Source of the DNA: Aeromicrobium tamlense
GTDB taxonomy: Bacteria > Actinomycetota > Actinomycetes > Propionibacteriales > Nocardioidaceae
NCBI RefSeq assembly: GCF_013408555.1
Contig: NZ_JACBZN010000001.1
Location: 2,728,001-2,792,000 of the forward strand
Length of the DNA stretch: 64,000 bases
Direction: 5' to 3'
The first letter of the stretch is position 1. Every line of letters starts with the position of its first letter. The position numbers and the translations under genes were made by a program. Positions 37,828 to 46,405 of this stretch are shown here, in pieces. The notes beneath the pieces are model-generated. The model was not told where the DNA came from. It did no database searches and was given only the letters and a program-made list of their open reading frames with translations.

Positions 37828-39210
37828 GTGACCGCACTGCACGACCTCGACGCCCACGACCTCGCCGCGACCATCGCCTCGGGCGAGGTCTCGTGCGTCG
37901 AGGTCACCCGCCACTTCCTCGAACGGGCCCAGGACGACCACCTCGGCGCCTTCGTGACCCTCACCCCCGAGCGCGCGCTGGCCCGCGCGGCCGCGCTCGA
38001 CGCCCTCGAGGAGCGCCCGCCGTTCGCGGGCGTGCCGACGGCCTTCAAGGACCTGACGGCGACCGAGGGCGTCCGCACGACGATGGGGTCGCGGCTCATG
38101 GCCGACCAGGTGCCCGACCACTCCGCCGACCTCGTCGGCCTCGTCGAGGACGCCGGCTTCGTCAGCCTGGGCAAGACGAACACCCCGGAGTTCGGCCTGA
38201 GCTCGTACACCGACAACGACGTCGTCGGTCCGACCGGCACGCCCGCGGACCCGTCGCGGAACGCGGGCGGCTCGAGCGGTGGCGCGGCCGCGGCGGTCGG
38301 TGCGCGGCTGCTCCCGCTCGCGCCCGGCAGCGACGGCGGCGGCTCGATCCGGATCCCCGCGTCGTGCTGCGGGATCCTCGGCTTCAAGCCGTCGCGCGGG
38401 CGTGTGGGCGCCGGCCCCGACTCCCCCACGTGGAACGGGCTGGCCACCGACGGCGTCCTGGCCCGCTCGGTGCGCGACGTGGCCGCCGTGCTCGACCTCC
38501 TCGCCCGGCCGATGCCCGGCTCGTCCCGGGTGTGGCCCGCACCGGCCGTGCCGTTCGCGGAAGAGGTCCGACGCGAGACCGGCCGGCTGCGCATCGCGAC
38601 CTGGACCGACCCCTACCTCGACTTCGCCGAGCCCTCCCCCGGCTCGGTCGCCGCCGTCGCCGCGGCGCGCGAGGCACTCGCCTCGCTCGGGCACGAGGTC
38701 GTGGAGATCGCGAACCCCTGGCCCGCCGAGCTGGAGCCGCAGTTCAACGTGGTCTGGTCCGCCGGGATGGCGTCCGTGCCGCTGCCGCCCGAGGCGATCG
38801 GCAGCCTGCGTCCGACGACGCGGTACTGGTACGAGCGGGGCGGCCAGGCCTCAGCGCCCGCGCTGGCCGCCGCGATGGGCTTCCTCGAGCTGACGACCGC
38901 GCGGGTCAACGCCGCACTGGCCTCGTTCGACCTGTTCCTCACGCCCACGCTGGCCCTGCCGCCGCAGCCGCACGCGTGGTTCACCGAGTCGGGCGACCCG
39001 GCCGAGGACCACCGGCGCGAGCTGCTCTTCACGCCCTACACGGCGCTGATGAACATGAGCGGCCAGCCCGCCGCGAGCGTGCCCGGCTTCGCGCACGAGG
39101 GCCTCCCGGTAGGCGTGATGCTCGCCGGGCACGTCGGCGCCGACGCGCTCGTCCTCCGCGCGTCCCGAGATTTGCTCCAGAATCGACGTTTCAACCCGCT
39201 TGAAAGGTAG
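37828..39210 (+). CDS. Amidase (amidase signature family)
   Basis: A 460-residue amidase-signature hydrolase. The catalytic triad is visible as Lys74 (TAFKDLTATEG), a Ser in NAGGSSGGAAAAV (149/150) and the nucleophile Ser173 (GSDGGGSIRIPAS). The GTG start at 37828 is chosen because homology begins there. The last 17 residues (after DALVL) are encoded by the repeat hairpin at 39157-39230, which seems to have replaced the natural C-terminal end. The triad is intact, so activity is likely kept. Substrate unknown. Confidence 0.9.
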   Translation: MTALHDLDAHDLAATIASGEVSCVEVTRHFLERAQDDHLGAFVTLTPERALARAAALDALEERPPFAGVPTAFKDLTATEGVRTTMGSRLMADQVPDHSADLVGLVEDAGFVSLGKTNTPEFGLSSYTDNDVVGPTGTPADPSRNAGGSSGGAAAAVGARLLPLAPGSDGGGSIRIPASCCGILGFKPSRGRVGAGPDSPTWNGLATDGVLARSVRDVAAVLDLLARPMPGSSRVWPAPAVPFAEEVRRETGRLRIATWTDPYLDFAEPSPGSVAAVAAAREALASLGHEVVEIANPWPAELEPQFNVVWSAGMASVPLPPEAIGSLRPTTRYWYERGGQASAPALAAAMGFLELTTARVNAALASFDLFLTPTLALPPQPHAWFTESGDPAEDHRRELLFTPYTALMNMSGQPAASVPGFAHEGLPVGVMLAGHVGADALVLRASRDLLQNRRFNPLER

Positions 39211-39230
39211 GAATTGGAGCAGATCTCGCG
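39157..39230. repeat. Hairpin repeat element, copy A
   Basis: A 74-base imperfect palindrome that matches copy B (45296-45370) in order and length. The outer stem pairs CGAGATTTGCTCCA with TGGAGCAGATCTCG (one U-G pair). An inner stem pairs ACGTTTCAA with TTGAAAGGT. It covers the final 18 codons of the amidase, including its TAG, and ends 8 bases before the methionine aminopeptidase stop. It is probably also a bidirectional terminator. Confidence 0.8.
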
Positions 39231-39238
39231 AAGGGCGG

Positions 39239-40009
39239 TCAGCCGCGGGCGGTCATGACGATCGGGTCGCCGTCGGTGATCGCGATGGTGTGCTCGCTGT
39301 GGGCGCCGCGGGAGCCGTCGACGCTGCGGATGGTCCAGCCGTCCTCGTCCATGCGGATCTCGTCGGTGGCCGCCAGCAGCCACGGCTCGATCGCGATGAC
39401 GAGGCCCGGCTTGAGCGGGAAGCCTCGACCGGCGGTGCCGTCGTTCGAGATGTGGGGGTCGCCGTGCATCGTGCGGCCGACGCCGTGCCCGCCGAACTGG
39501 GTGTTGACCGAGTAGCCGTACTCGCGCGCGGTCTCGCCGATGGTCGCGCTGATGTCACCGATCTTGTTGCCGGGACGGGCGACCTCGATGGCACGGGCCA
39601 GGGCGACCTCGGTGGCCTCGATCAGGCGCAGGTCCTCGTCGCGCGGCGTGCCCACCACGACGCTGAGTGCCGAGTCGCACACCCAGCCGTCGACGCTCAC
39701 CGCGAAGTCGAAGCTGACCAGGTCGCCGTCGCGCAGCCTGTACTTGTGCGGCAGGCCGTGCAGCACCGCGTCGTTGACGCTCGTGCACAGCACCTTGCCG
39801 AACGGGCCGCGCCCGAACGAGGGCGCGTAGTCGATGTAGCAGGACTCGGCGCCGCGGTCCTTGATCATCCGGTGCGCGAGGGCGTCGAGCTCGATCAGGT
39901 CGACGCCGACGTCGGCCGTCTCGGCCAGGGTCGTCAGGACCTCGGCGACGAAGCGGCCGGCGGGCCGCATGTCGTCGAGTTGAGTGGGGCTCAGGAGCTC
40001 GATCGCCAT
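39239..40009 (-). CDS. map: Methionine aminopeptidase, type I
   Basis: A 256-residue enzyme that removes the initiator Met. The metal-binding set is visible: Asp in LVSFDFAVSVDGW and VCDSALSVVV, His in GGHGVGRTMHGDP, Glu in LVIAIEPWL and the last Glu in GAHSEHTIAI. There is no N-terminal zinc extension. TAGGCT (40016-40021) lies 6 bases before the ATG, so the mRNA is leaderless. It converges on the amidase across repeat A. Confidence 0.95.
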   Translation of the reverse strand: MAIELLSPTQLDDMRPAGRFVAEVLTTLAETADVGVDLIELDALAHRMIKDRGAESCYIDYAPSFGRGPFGKVLCTSVNDAVLHGLPHKYRLRDGDLVSFDFAVSVDGWVCDSALSVVVGTPRDEDLRLIEATEVALARAIEVARPGNKIGDISATIGETAREYGYSVNTQFGGHGVGRTMHGDPHISNDGTAGRGFPLKPGLVIAIEPWLLAATDEIRMDEDGWTIRSVDGSRGAHSEHTIAITDGDPIVMTARG

Positions 40010-40031
40010 GCGGCCAGCCTACGGAGTCGCG

Positions 40032-41888
40032 TCAGCGGCGGACCTTCAAGGTGGCCGTGTACGTGCCCGAGAGGACGCCCGGGCCGACGAGGCCGCCGCG
40101 ACGCTCGGACGCGCCCTTGGACTTGCCGACCTTCCAGGCCCAGCCGGCGGCGACCACACCGCGGTCGGCCGGGATCAGCGCGTCGAGCTGCGCCACGAGC
40201 TCGGAGAAGCTCGAGGGGCCATCCTCCTCGTCGTCGAAGCCGGGGCACCAGATCTCGCCGTCCTCGTCGATCTCGCAGTCGTCCATCGACGGCTGCGCGA
40301 GCGCGGAGTAGGCGATCTTGGCGCGACCCTTGGCGTTCTTGCCGATCACGAACTTCTTCGCGGGGCCGGTGCGCGTGCCCTGGGGGCGGCCGTTCACGTA
40401 CTCGCGGTAGACGGGGCGCACGGTGACGCCGCGGCCGGCCTTGACGCTGCTGCCGTGCGCCTTGACCCACTTCCCGCCGACCCAGCGCTGCGCGCCGGCG
40501 AAGCGGTAGTCCACGGCCTTCGCGCTGCGCAGCGTGAGGTGCGAGGTGATGCGGGTGATCGTGACGTCGGCGAGGTCGGTGCCCAGCAGGGTCGCGACGT
40601 CGCTGCCGACGCTGCCGGCCAGCTGGTCGCCGAGCTCGCCGCGGTCGGCGTAGACCTGCACGTTGGCGACGCTGCCCGTGCGACCGCCGCGCAGGCGGTA
40701 GTCGATGCGCCACACGTGACGCGCGGTGCCGATCCCGAGGTTGTCGAGCGTGTCGACGGCGGCGTACGCGGGCGCGTAGCCGGCGGCGAAGGCCGCGAGG
40801 TCGGGGTTGACGACCGTGCCGCCGTACGTGCCGATGCGCTGGCCGGAGGGGTTGTAGACGTGGGTCGTGACCGGGAAGCCCTTGATGACGCCGAGCTCGC
40901 CGCGGATCGCCGCGTAGCCGTCGTGCGTGATCGTGCCGATCTGCTGGCCGACCCGCGAGACCTGCTTGTACGAGCCGACCAGGCCGGTCGAGGAGGGGAC
41001 GATGAGCGCCGTGTCGGCGTTGTGGATCGACAGCGAGGTCTCGCCGGCGAAGTCCATCGGGTGACCGAACGCCCACACGGTGTTGCCGCAGATCGCGGTC
41101 ACGGTGCCGACGCCGCCGGAGAACAGGTCGCCGGTGGAGTAGCCCACGGCGATGTTGCCGCCGGGCACGAGCGGCTCGGCGATGCGCGAGGGCGACGCGA
41201 CCGAGGCGAATCCGCCGGCTCGGGCCGAGCGAGCGGCGGCCGACGAGCCCGGAACGCGCGCCAGGGTGCGGTTGGCCAGGGCGTTGGTCTTGGTGCCGCC
41301 CGCGACGACCTTGCGGGTCTTCAGCAGCGGGAGGGTCTCTCCGGCGAGGCGCTTCTCGGTGGCCCGCGAGGCGCCCGCGAGCGAGGACCGCGTGATGGAC
41401 ACGCGCGACGGGGCGAGGCGGTCGACGCCCGACTTCTTCATGAAGTCGGCGGGGGTGACGCCCGCGATCGGGAGGTTGTCGGCGTTGAGGCCGTACGCGA
41501 CGGCGCCGATCAGGCGCCCGTCCTGCGCGTAGACGGGCGAGCCCGACATGCCCGACCAGATGCCCGCCGCGGGATTGCCGGTGTCGATGCCGGCGCCCGA
41601 GAGCTCGAACAGCAGCATGTCGACGCCCTGGCCGAGCGCGTCCTCGAGGTGACCGACGTACTCGCCGGTGAACTCGACGGGCTGCGTGCCCTTGACGACC
41701 GTGAGGCCGGTCACCGGCTCGCCCTCGGCGAACGCGGTGGCCTCGTCCTGCGTGACCATCGGCTGGCTGCCGTCGGAGCAGAAGGCCGCGGGCGCCGCGA
41801 CGGCGGGCGTGGCGGGGGCGACCAGCGCGGTCGCGGCCACGCCGCTGAGCGCGGCGGCGGACAGCCAGCGCAGGATGGGACGGTTCAT
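40032..41888 (-). CDS. Secreted SpoIVB-like (S55) serine protease
   Basis: 618 residues. A signal peptide ends near ATPAVAAPA (about residue 33). The N-terminal domain carries GIWSGMSGSPVYAQDGRLIG, the catalytic-serine motif of the SpoIVB peptidase family (Ser117). A second conserved block reads ICGNTVWAFGHPMDFAGE. The C-terminal 150 residues are unassigned, with an acidic Cys-containing segment (DDCEIDEDGEIWCPGFDDEE). SpoIVB acts in sporulation in Bacillus; homologues in non-sporulating actinobacteria have unclear targets. ATG 41886-41888 follows GGGGGT; an upstream in-frame start is less likely. Confidence 0.85.
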   Translation of the reverse strand: MNRPILRWLSAAALSGVAATALVAPATPAVAAPAAFCSDGSQPMVTQDEATAFAEGEPVTGLTVVKGTQPVEFTGEYVGHLEDALGQGVDMLLFELSGAGIDTGNPAAGIWSGMSGSPVYAQDGRLIGAVAYGLNADNLPIAGVTPADFMKKSGVDRLAPSRVSITRSSLAGASRATEKRLAGETLPLLKTRKVVAGGTKTNALANRTLARVPGSSAAARSARAGGFASVASPSRIAEPLVPGGNIAVGYSTGDLFSGGVGTVTAICGNTVWAFGHPMDFAGETSLSIHNADTALIVPSSTGLVGSYKQVSRVGQQIGTITHDGYAAIRGELGVIKGFPVTTHVYNPSGQRIGTYGGTVVNPDLAAFAAGYAPAYAAVDTLDNLGIGTARHVWRIDYRLRGGRTGSVANVQVYADRGELGDQLAGSVGSDVATLLGTDLADVTITRITSHLTLRSAKAVDYRFAGAQRWVGGKWVKAHGSSVKAGRGVTVRPVYREYVNGRPQGTRTGPAKKFVIGKNAKGRAKIAYSALAQPSMDDCEIDEDGEIWCPGFDDEEDGPSSFSELVAQLDALIPADRGVVAAGWAWKVGKSKGASERRGGLVGPGVLSGTYTATLKVRR

Positions 41889-41964
41889 CGAGTACCCCCG
41901 AGAGTCGGACATGAGTCACCGGATCGTATCGGGTGAGAGCCGACTCCCGGGGGTGATACGAGAA

Positions 41965-42753
41965 TCAGCCTCCGAGCGACGTCCGGAATCGCTGCATGCC
42001 CGACAGCCAGTGATCGGTGTCCTGCGCCTTGCGGGCGTACATCGTGCCGACCGACTCGTGCGGCAGCGCGAGGAAGCGGCCCTCGTCGATCGCCTCGAGC
42101 AGCACCCGCGCGGCCTCCTGCGGCGCGAGCGTCTCGCCGGCGGCCGCGACCGACCCGTGGGCCAGTCGCGCGTCGGGCTCGGTGGCGGTCTCGCCCGCCT
42201 CGGCCATCGGCGTCGCGACCCCCATGGGGCACAGCGCGGCCACCTGGACGCCTCGGTCGCCGTAGGTCGCGGCGAGCCACTCCGCGAAGCCCACCGCGGC
42301 GCGCTTGGACACCGAGTAGGTCGGCGAGCCCAGCTGGGTCAGCAGGCCCGCGGCGGACGCGGTGACCGCGAAGACGCCGGGCGACTCCACGCTCCACCGC
42401 GGCACGAGAGCCCGAGCGGCGCGCACGTGTGCCATGACGTTGACGTCGAGCGACAGCGACCAGTCGAACTCGTCGGCGTCGAGGCCGAAGCCTCGGAAGA
42501 TGCCCGCGTTGGCGACGAAGACGTCGACCCCGCCGAGCTCGGCGTCGGCCTGCTCGATGAGGGCCGCGACGCCCGCCTCGGAGGCGACGTCACCGGCGAA
42601 CCACGGCTGCCCGAGGCGCTCTCCGGCCTCGGCGACGCGCTGCTCGTCGAGGTCGGCCAGGAGCACGCGGTCGCCGCGCTCGACGAGCGCCTCCGCGATC
42701 GCCAGGCCGATGCCGCCCGCAGCACCGGTGACGACACACCTGCGCGCGCTCAT
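41965..42753 (-). CDS. Short-chain dehydrogenase/reductase
   Basis: A 262-residue classical SDR. The NAD(P) loop is VVTGAAGGIGLAIAEAL, followed by FVANAGIF and the active-site YSVSKRA (Tyr-x-x-x-Lys), with Ser in AVTASAAGLL. It probably oxidises a hydroxyacyl-CoA or alcohol in the same pathway as its neighbours. The ATG overlaps the stop of the acyl-CoA dehydrogenase gene (ATGA). It is the last gene of a three-gene operon. Confidence 0.93.
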   Translation of the reverse strand: MSARRCVVTGAAGGIGLAIAEALVERGDRVLLADLDEQRVAEAGERLGQPWFAGDVASEAGVAALIEQADAELGGVDVFVANAGIFRGFGLDADEFDWSLSLDVNVMAHVRAARALVPRWSVESPGVFAVTASAAGLLTQLGSPTYSVSKRAAVGFAEWLAATYGDRGVQVAALCPMGVATPMAEAGETATEPDARLAHGSVAAAGETLAPQEAARVLLEAIDEGRFLALPHESVGTMYARKAQDTDHWLSGMQRFRTSLGG

Positions 42754-43970
42754 CGGACACCCTGACGCTTGAGCTCGGCCTTGGCGAGCGAGTTCTTGTG
42801 GACCTCGTCCGGACCGTCGGCGAACCGCAGCGTGCGGATGCCGGCGTACATCTCGGCCAGCGGGAAGTCCTGGCTCAGACCGCCGCCACCGTGCGTCTGG
42901 ATCGCCTTGTCGAGGATCCACTGCACCGTGCGGGGCGTGGCGATCTTGATCGCCTGGATCTCGGTGTGGGCGCCCTTGTTGCCCACCGTGTCCATCAGCC
43001 AGGCGGTCTTGAGCACCAGCAGGCGCAGCTGCTCGAGGCGCACGCGCGACTCGGCGATCCAGTCGCGGATGACGCCCTGGTCGGCCAGCGGCTTGCCGAA
43101 CGCGGTGCGGTCCTGCGCGCGCTGGCACATGAGCTCGATCGCGCGCTCGGCGATGCCGATCGACCGCATGCAGTGGTGGATGCGGCCGGGCCCGAGGCGC
43201 GCCTGGGCGATCGCGAAGCCGTCGCCCTCGCCCGCGATGAGGTTCGTCACCGGGACGCGCACGTCGGTGAACCGCAGCTCGGCGTGGCCGCCGTGGTCGC
43301 GGTCGTGGTAGCCGAACACGTGCATCCCGCGCACGATCTCGAGGCCGGGGGTGTCCCGCGGCACGAGGATCTGCGACTGCTGGCGGTGCCGTGCCGCCGT
43401 GGGATCGGTCTTGCCCATGACGATGAAGACCTTGGCGTTCGGGTTCATCGCCCCGGTGATCCACCACTTGCGGCCGTTGATGACGTACTCGTCGCCGTCG
43501 CGCACGATCGAGGTCTCGATGTTCGTCGCGTCGCTCGAGGCCACGTCGGGCTCGGTCATCGCGAACGCCGAGCGGATCTCGCCGGCCAGCAGCGGCTCGA
43601 GCCACTGCTTCTTCTGCTCCTCGGTGCCGAACTCGTTCAGCACCTCCATGTTGCCGGTGTCCGGCGCGGCGCAGTTCGTCGCCGGCGGGGCCAGCTGGAT
43701 GCTGCGGCCCTGGATCTCGGCCAGCGGGGCGTACTGCAGGTTGGTCAGGCCTGCGCCGCCCTCACCGGGCAGGAACAGGTTCCACAGGCCCCGCTTCTTC
43801 GCCTCCGTCTTGAGGTCCTCGACGACCGGCGGGATCGACCAGTCGTCGTTCCGGTAGTTGGCCTCGATCTGCTCGTGCGCGAGCGGCTCGGCCGGGTGGA
43901 CGACCTCGTCCATGAAGGACTGCATCTGCGCGATGAGGTCCTGGGTCCTCTCGTCGAAGGCGAAGTGCAT
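42750..43970 (-). CDS. Acyl-CoA dehydrogenase (FadE type)
   Basis: A 406-residue FAD enzyme that makes the 2,3-double bond in acyl-CoAs. The N-terminus (MHFAFDERTQDLIAQMQSFM) and the block WLEPLLAGEIRSAFAMTEPD, followed by VINGRKWWITGAM, are typical of the larger FadE/ACAD10-like group. The C-terminus has IQTHGGGGLSQDFPLAEMYA. Three bases separate it from the MaoC gene upstream, and it overlaps the SDR gene downstream. Substrate length unclear. Confidence 0.94.
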   Translation of the reverse strand: MHFAFDERTQDLIAQMQSFMDEVVHPAEPLAHEQIEANYRNDDWSIPPVVEDLKTEAKKRGLWNLFLPGEGGAGLTNLQYAPLAEIQGRSIQLAPPATNCAAPDTGNMEVLNEFGTEEQKKQWLEPLLAGEIRSAFAMTEPDVASSDATNIETSIVRDGDEYVINGRKWWITGAMNPNAKVFIVMGKTDPTAARHRQQSQILVPRDTPGLEIVRGMHVFGYHDRDHGGHAELRFTDVRVPVTNLIAGEGDGFAIAQARLGPGRIHHCMRSIGIAERAIELMCQRAQDRTAFGKPLADQGVIRDWIAESRVRLEQLRLLVLKTAWLMDTVGNKGAHTEIQAIKIATPRTVQWILDKAIQTHGGGGLSQDFPLAEMYAGIRTLRFADGPDEVHKNSLAKAELKRQGVR

Positions 43971-43973
43971 GGC

Positions 43974-44432
43974 TCAGGCCTCGGCCATCACGTAGACGAC
44001 CTCGGCGATGCACGCCGGCTTCTCGACGCCCTCGATCTCGACGACGACGCTGACGATGGCCTGCGTGCCGATCTTGATGTCCTGCGTCTCCTTGAGGGTG
44101 GCCGTGGCGCGCACCTTGGAGTCGACCGGCACGGGGTGCGGGAAGCGCACCTTGTTCGCGCCGTAGTTGACGCCCATGACGACGCTCTTGACCGAGTAGA
44201 TCTGCTCGGTGAACACCGGCAGCAGGCTCAGGGTGAGGTAGCCGTGGGCGATCGGCTTGCCGAACGGGCCCTTCGCGGCGGCGTCGGGATCGACGTGGAT
44301 CCACTGGTGGTCGCCGGTGGCGTCGGCGAAGAGGTTGATCTTGTCCTGGGTCACGGTGACCCACTCGCTGGTGCCCAGCTCCTGGCCGGCGGCGGCCTTG
44401 AAGTCGGCGAGGGTCTCGAACTCACGGGTCAT
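43974..44432 (-). CDS. MaoC-family (R)-specific enoyl-CoA hydratase
   Basis: A 152-residue single hotdog protein. The hydratase motif is DATGDHQWIHVDPDAA followed by GPFGKPIAHGYLTLSLLP, with Asp and His in the usual catalytic places. It hydrates 2-enoyl-CoA, the product of the acyl-CoA dehydrogenase encoded next. I use ATG 44430-44432, which has GGAGA upstream. The operator at 44449-44466 sits directly in front. Confidence 0.93.
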   Translation of the reverse strand: MTREFETLADFKAAAGQELGTSEWVTVTQDKINLFADATGDHQWIHVDPDAAAKGPFGKPIAHGYLTLSLLPVFTEQIYSVKSVVMGVNYGANKVRFPHPVPVDSKVRATATLKETQDIKIGTQAIVSVVVEIEGVEKPACIAEVVYVMAEA

Positions 44433-44448
44433 CGGGGTCTCCTGGATC

Positions 44449-44466
44449 ACTAAGCGCTTGCTTAGT
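44449..44466. promoter_or_regulatory. TetR/FadR-type operator of the MaoC-FadE-SDR operon
   Basis: A palindrome with 7-base arms ACTAAGC / GCTTAGT and a 4-base centre, 17 bases before the MaoC start. TAAGC-N4-GCTTA sites are typical of TetR-family regulators of fatty-acid genes. Its regulator is not encoded next to it. It differs from the CTGAGCG sites at 730 and 1581. Confidence 0.75.
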
Positions 44467-44577
44467 CAGCACCGTATCGTGCGTCCTCGGTCACGGGCAA
44501 TGGGACCGGCGACCTCGCGCGTCCGGGTTCCGGCGACTCGATTGTCCGGTGGCCGCCCAGGTGTGACACTCAGTTGC

Positions 44578-45291
44578 ATGAACGCCCCCGCCGGCCCGCC
44601 GCGCCGCGAGCGCCCCGAACTGCGGCCGACCCCGCAGCTGCGGCCGCTGCGACTCGTGGCGAGCGTGCTGACGGTCGTCCTCGTCGTGGGCCTGGGCTGG
44701 GCCGCCTGGACCTACATCGGCACCAACGTCGTCGCGAAGCAGCGCCAGGGCGACATGGCCGTGGCACTGGCCGACGACTGGAAGGGCAACCGCAAGGGCG
44801 ACGCCACCCGCGACGAGATCCGCATGGGGCAGGTGTTCGCGGTGCTGCGCGTGCCGCGCCTGGGCGAGGACTTCGAGGTCCCCGTGGTCGCCGGCATCGA
44901 CGACACCGCGCTGACCTCGGGCGTGGGCTGGTTCACCGACACGCAGCGGCCCGGCCAGCCGGGCAACTTCGCCGTGGCCGGCCACCGCGTGACGAACGGC
45001 CAGCCGTTCAAGGACTTCCCCGACCTGCGCGCCGGCGACCTGGTCGAGGTCGAGACCCGCACGCACGTCTACACCTACGAGCTGCGCAACTCCGGCACGG
45101 ACACGATCGTCGACTTCACCGACATCTGGGTCGTCCAGCCCGTGCCCGAGGAGGCCAGGGAGTCGAGGACCCAGAAGTCCCGGGCCCGCCCCTCCGAGTC
45201 ACTGCTGACCCTCACGACGTGCTCGGAGATCTTCCACACCGACGACCGCTCGGTGGTCTTCGGCGAGCTGGTCAGGACCGAGCACGTCTGA
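44578..45291 (+). CDS. Class E sortase
   Basis: A 237-residue transpeptidase that attaches proteins to the cell wall. A single N-terminal membrane anchor is at about 24-48 (LRLVASVLTVVLVVGLGWAA). The catalytic residues are His136 (FAVAGHRVT), Cys215 (TLTTCSEIF) and Arg224 (TDDRSVVFG). Class E sortases of actinobacteria prefer LAxTG signals; such a signal (LAATG) is in the protein at 59913-61799, and LPATG in that at 56009-56998. GACACT is 7 bases before the ATG (leaderless). Confidence 0.92.
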   Translation: MNAPAGPPRRERPELRPTPQLRPLRLVASVLTVVLVVGLGWAAWTYIGTNVVAKQRQGDMAVALADDWKGNRKGDATRDEIRMGQVFAVLRVPRLGEDFEVPVVAGIDDTALTSGVGWFTDTQRPGQPGNFAVAGHRVTNGQPFKDFPDLRAGDLVEVETRTHVYTYELRNSGTDTIVDFTDIWVVQPVPEEARESRTQKSRARPSESLLTLTTCSEIFHTDDRSVVFGELVRTEHV

Positions 45292-45295
45292 CCCG

Positions 45296-45370
45296 CGCGC
45301 GTCCCGAGATGTGCTCCATTTTCCACGTCTCAGGTGGGCTGAAACGTAGAAGAAGGAGCACATCTCGGGG
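45296..45370. repeat. Hairpin repeat element, copy B
   Basis: A 75-base palindrome homologous to copy A (39157-39230). The outer stem CCCGAGATGTGCTCC / GGAGCACATCTCGGG is perfect (15 pairs). The inner stem pairs most of TTTTCCACGTCTCAG with CTGAAACGTAGAAGAA. It starts 4 bases after the sortase stop and ends 7 bases before the stop of the leftward mce operon, so it can terminate both. Confidence 0.8.
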
Positions 45371-45377
45371 CAGGCGG

Positions 45378-45875
45378 TCAGCTGGTGGTGAGGTCGTCGA
45401 CGAGCCAGTCGCCGTCGACCTTCTTCATGGAGATCACGACCGAGAGGGCCGCGGGCGAGCCGGGCTTGCCGGCGATCGTGCGGTTCTGGTCGACGAACGC
45501 GAGCAGGCGCACCTTCGAGGTCGAGCACTCCTGCCCGCACTCGAGCGCCGCGATCGTGCGGACCGTCGCGATGACGTCGATCTGGCGCTGCTGGGCGGTG
45601 GAGACCAGTTGCGGCGTCAGCTCGGAGTACTGGTCGGCGAACGACTCGGTCATCACCTCGGTGGCCTCGTCGAGGTCGTCGGCTATCGACGCGTGGCGGT
45701 AGCCGAGCATCCGCGGGATGGCGTCGGTGGCCGCGGCCGCGGCGTCGTCGCGGGCGTCCTGCTGGTCCTGCGCCGAGGCCTCGGCGCGCTGCACGACGAG
45801 GACGGACACGAGGGCGAACACCACGGCCACGACGGCGAGGGCGACCAGCACGGCGCGACGGGACGGGCGGGTCAT
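45378..45875 (-). CDS. Mce-associated membrane protein 2
   Basis: 165 residues. One N-terminal membrane segment (about 8-30) is followed by a helical stretch and an NTF2-like outside domain that ends SVVISMKKVDGDWLVDDLTTS, the usual ending of Mce-associated proteins. ATG 45873-45875 has GGAGGAGG upstream and overlaps the stop of the previous gene (ATGA). Last gene of the mce operon; such proteins are thought to support the Mce complex, with no enzymatic role known. Confidence 0.85.
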   Translation of the reverse strand: MTRPSRRAVLVALAVVAVVFALVSVLVVQRAEASAQDQQDARDDAAAAATDAIPRMLGYRHASIADDLDEATEVMTESFADQYSELTPQLVSTAQQRQIDVIATVRTIAALECGQECSTSKVRLLAFVDQNRTIAGKPGSPAALSVVISMKKVDGDWLVDDLTTS

Positions 45876-46405
45876 CGGCCCTCCTCCTGCGACTCGGGCG
45901 CCTCGGTGGGCGCGGTCTCGACCGCGACGTTGGCGAAGTTGTCGACGAGCCACGTGTCGCCCTCGCGGACGAGCGAGACGCGCCAGCGCAAACGTGGCTG
46001 GCCGTACTGCACGCTCTCGGGCGCGGTGGTGACCGTGATGGCGGCCAGCGCCTCGGCGCTGTCCCCGTCGATGCTGTCGATCGCGACCTGCTCGACCTTG
46101 CCCTTCGAGACGATCTTCGTGTCGGCGAACCGCGACAGCAGGTCCTGCGTGGAGAGCTCGAACTGCTCGGCGAGGTCGTCGGTGAGCAGCGGCGTGACCT
46201 TCTCGACGTAGGGGTCGAGGTCGGCCACGTCGTAGGTGTTGATCGAGGTCGCGAACCGCTCGGTGGCGGCGCGGACGTCCTGGCGCGCGGCCGTGTCGGC
46301 CGACGCCGGGACCTGCGGACCCCGCGCCAGCAGCCAGGCACCCGCCGCCACGGCGACGAGAGCCACCACCACGAGGGCCGCCGTCACGAGGCGACCGCGA
46401 CTCAC
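45872..46405 (-). CDS. Mce-associated membrane protein 1
   Basis: About 177 residues with an N-terminal membrane segment (VTAALVVVALVAVAAGAWLL) and an outside domain ending RVSLVREGDTWLVDNFANV, the same end pattern as the next gene. I choose GTG 46405, which overlaps the mceF stop (GTGA); an ATG at 46435 in frame is possible. The C-terminus is Glu/Thr-rich. Confidence 0.82.
   Translation of the reverse strand: MSRGRLVTAALVVVALVAVAAGAWLLARGPQVPASADTAARQDVRAATERFATSINTYDVADLDPYVEKVTPLLTDDLAEQFELSTQDLLSRFADTKIVSKGKVEQVAIDSIDGDSAEALAAITVTTAPESVQYGQPRLRWRVSLVREGDTWLVDNFANVAVETAPTEAPESQEEGR

Noticed and set aside
37718-37837. N-terminal extension of the TIGR03086-like protein.
   Set aside because: AGGAGG sits correctly before GTG 37717, and the extra residues show no family match.
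41889-41964. Nested inverted repeats between the S55 protease start and the SDR stop (for example CGTATC at 41925-41930 with GATACG at 41955-41960).
   Set aside because: Arms are short and imperfect; they may be an operator or terminator, but I could not support either.
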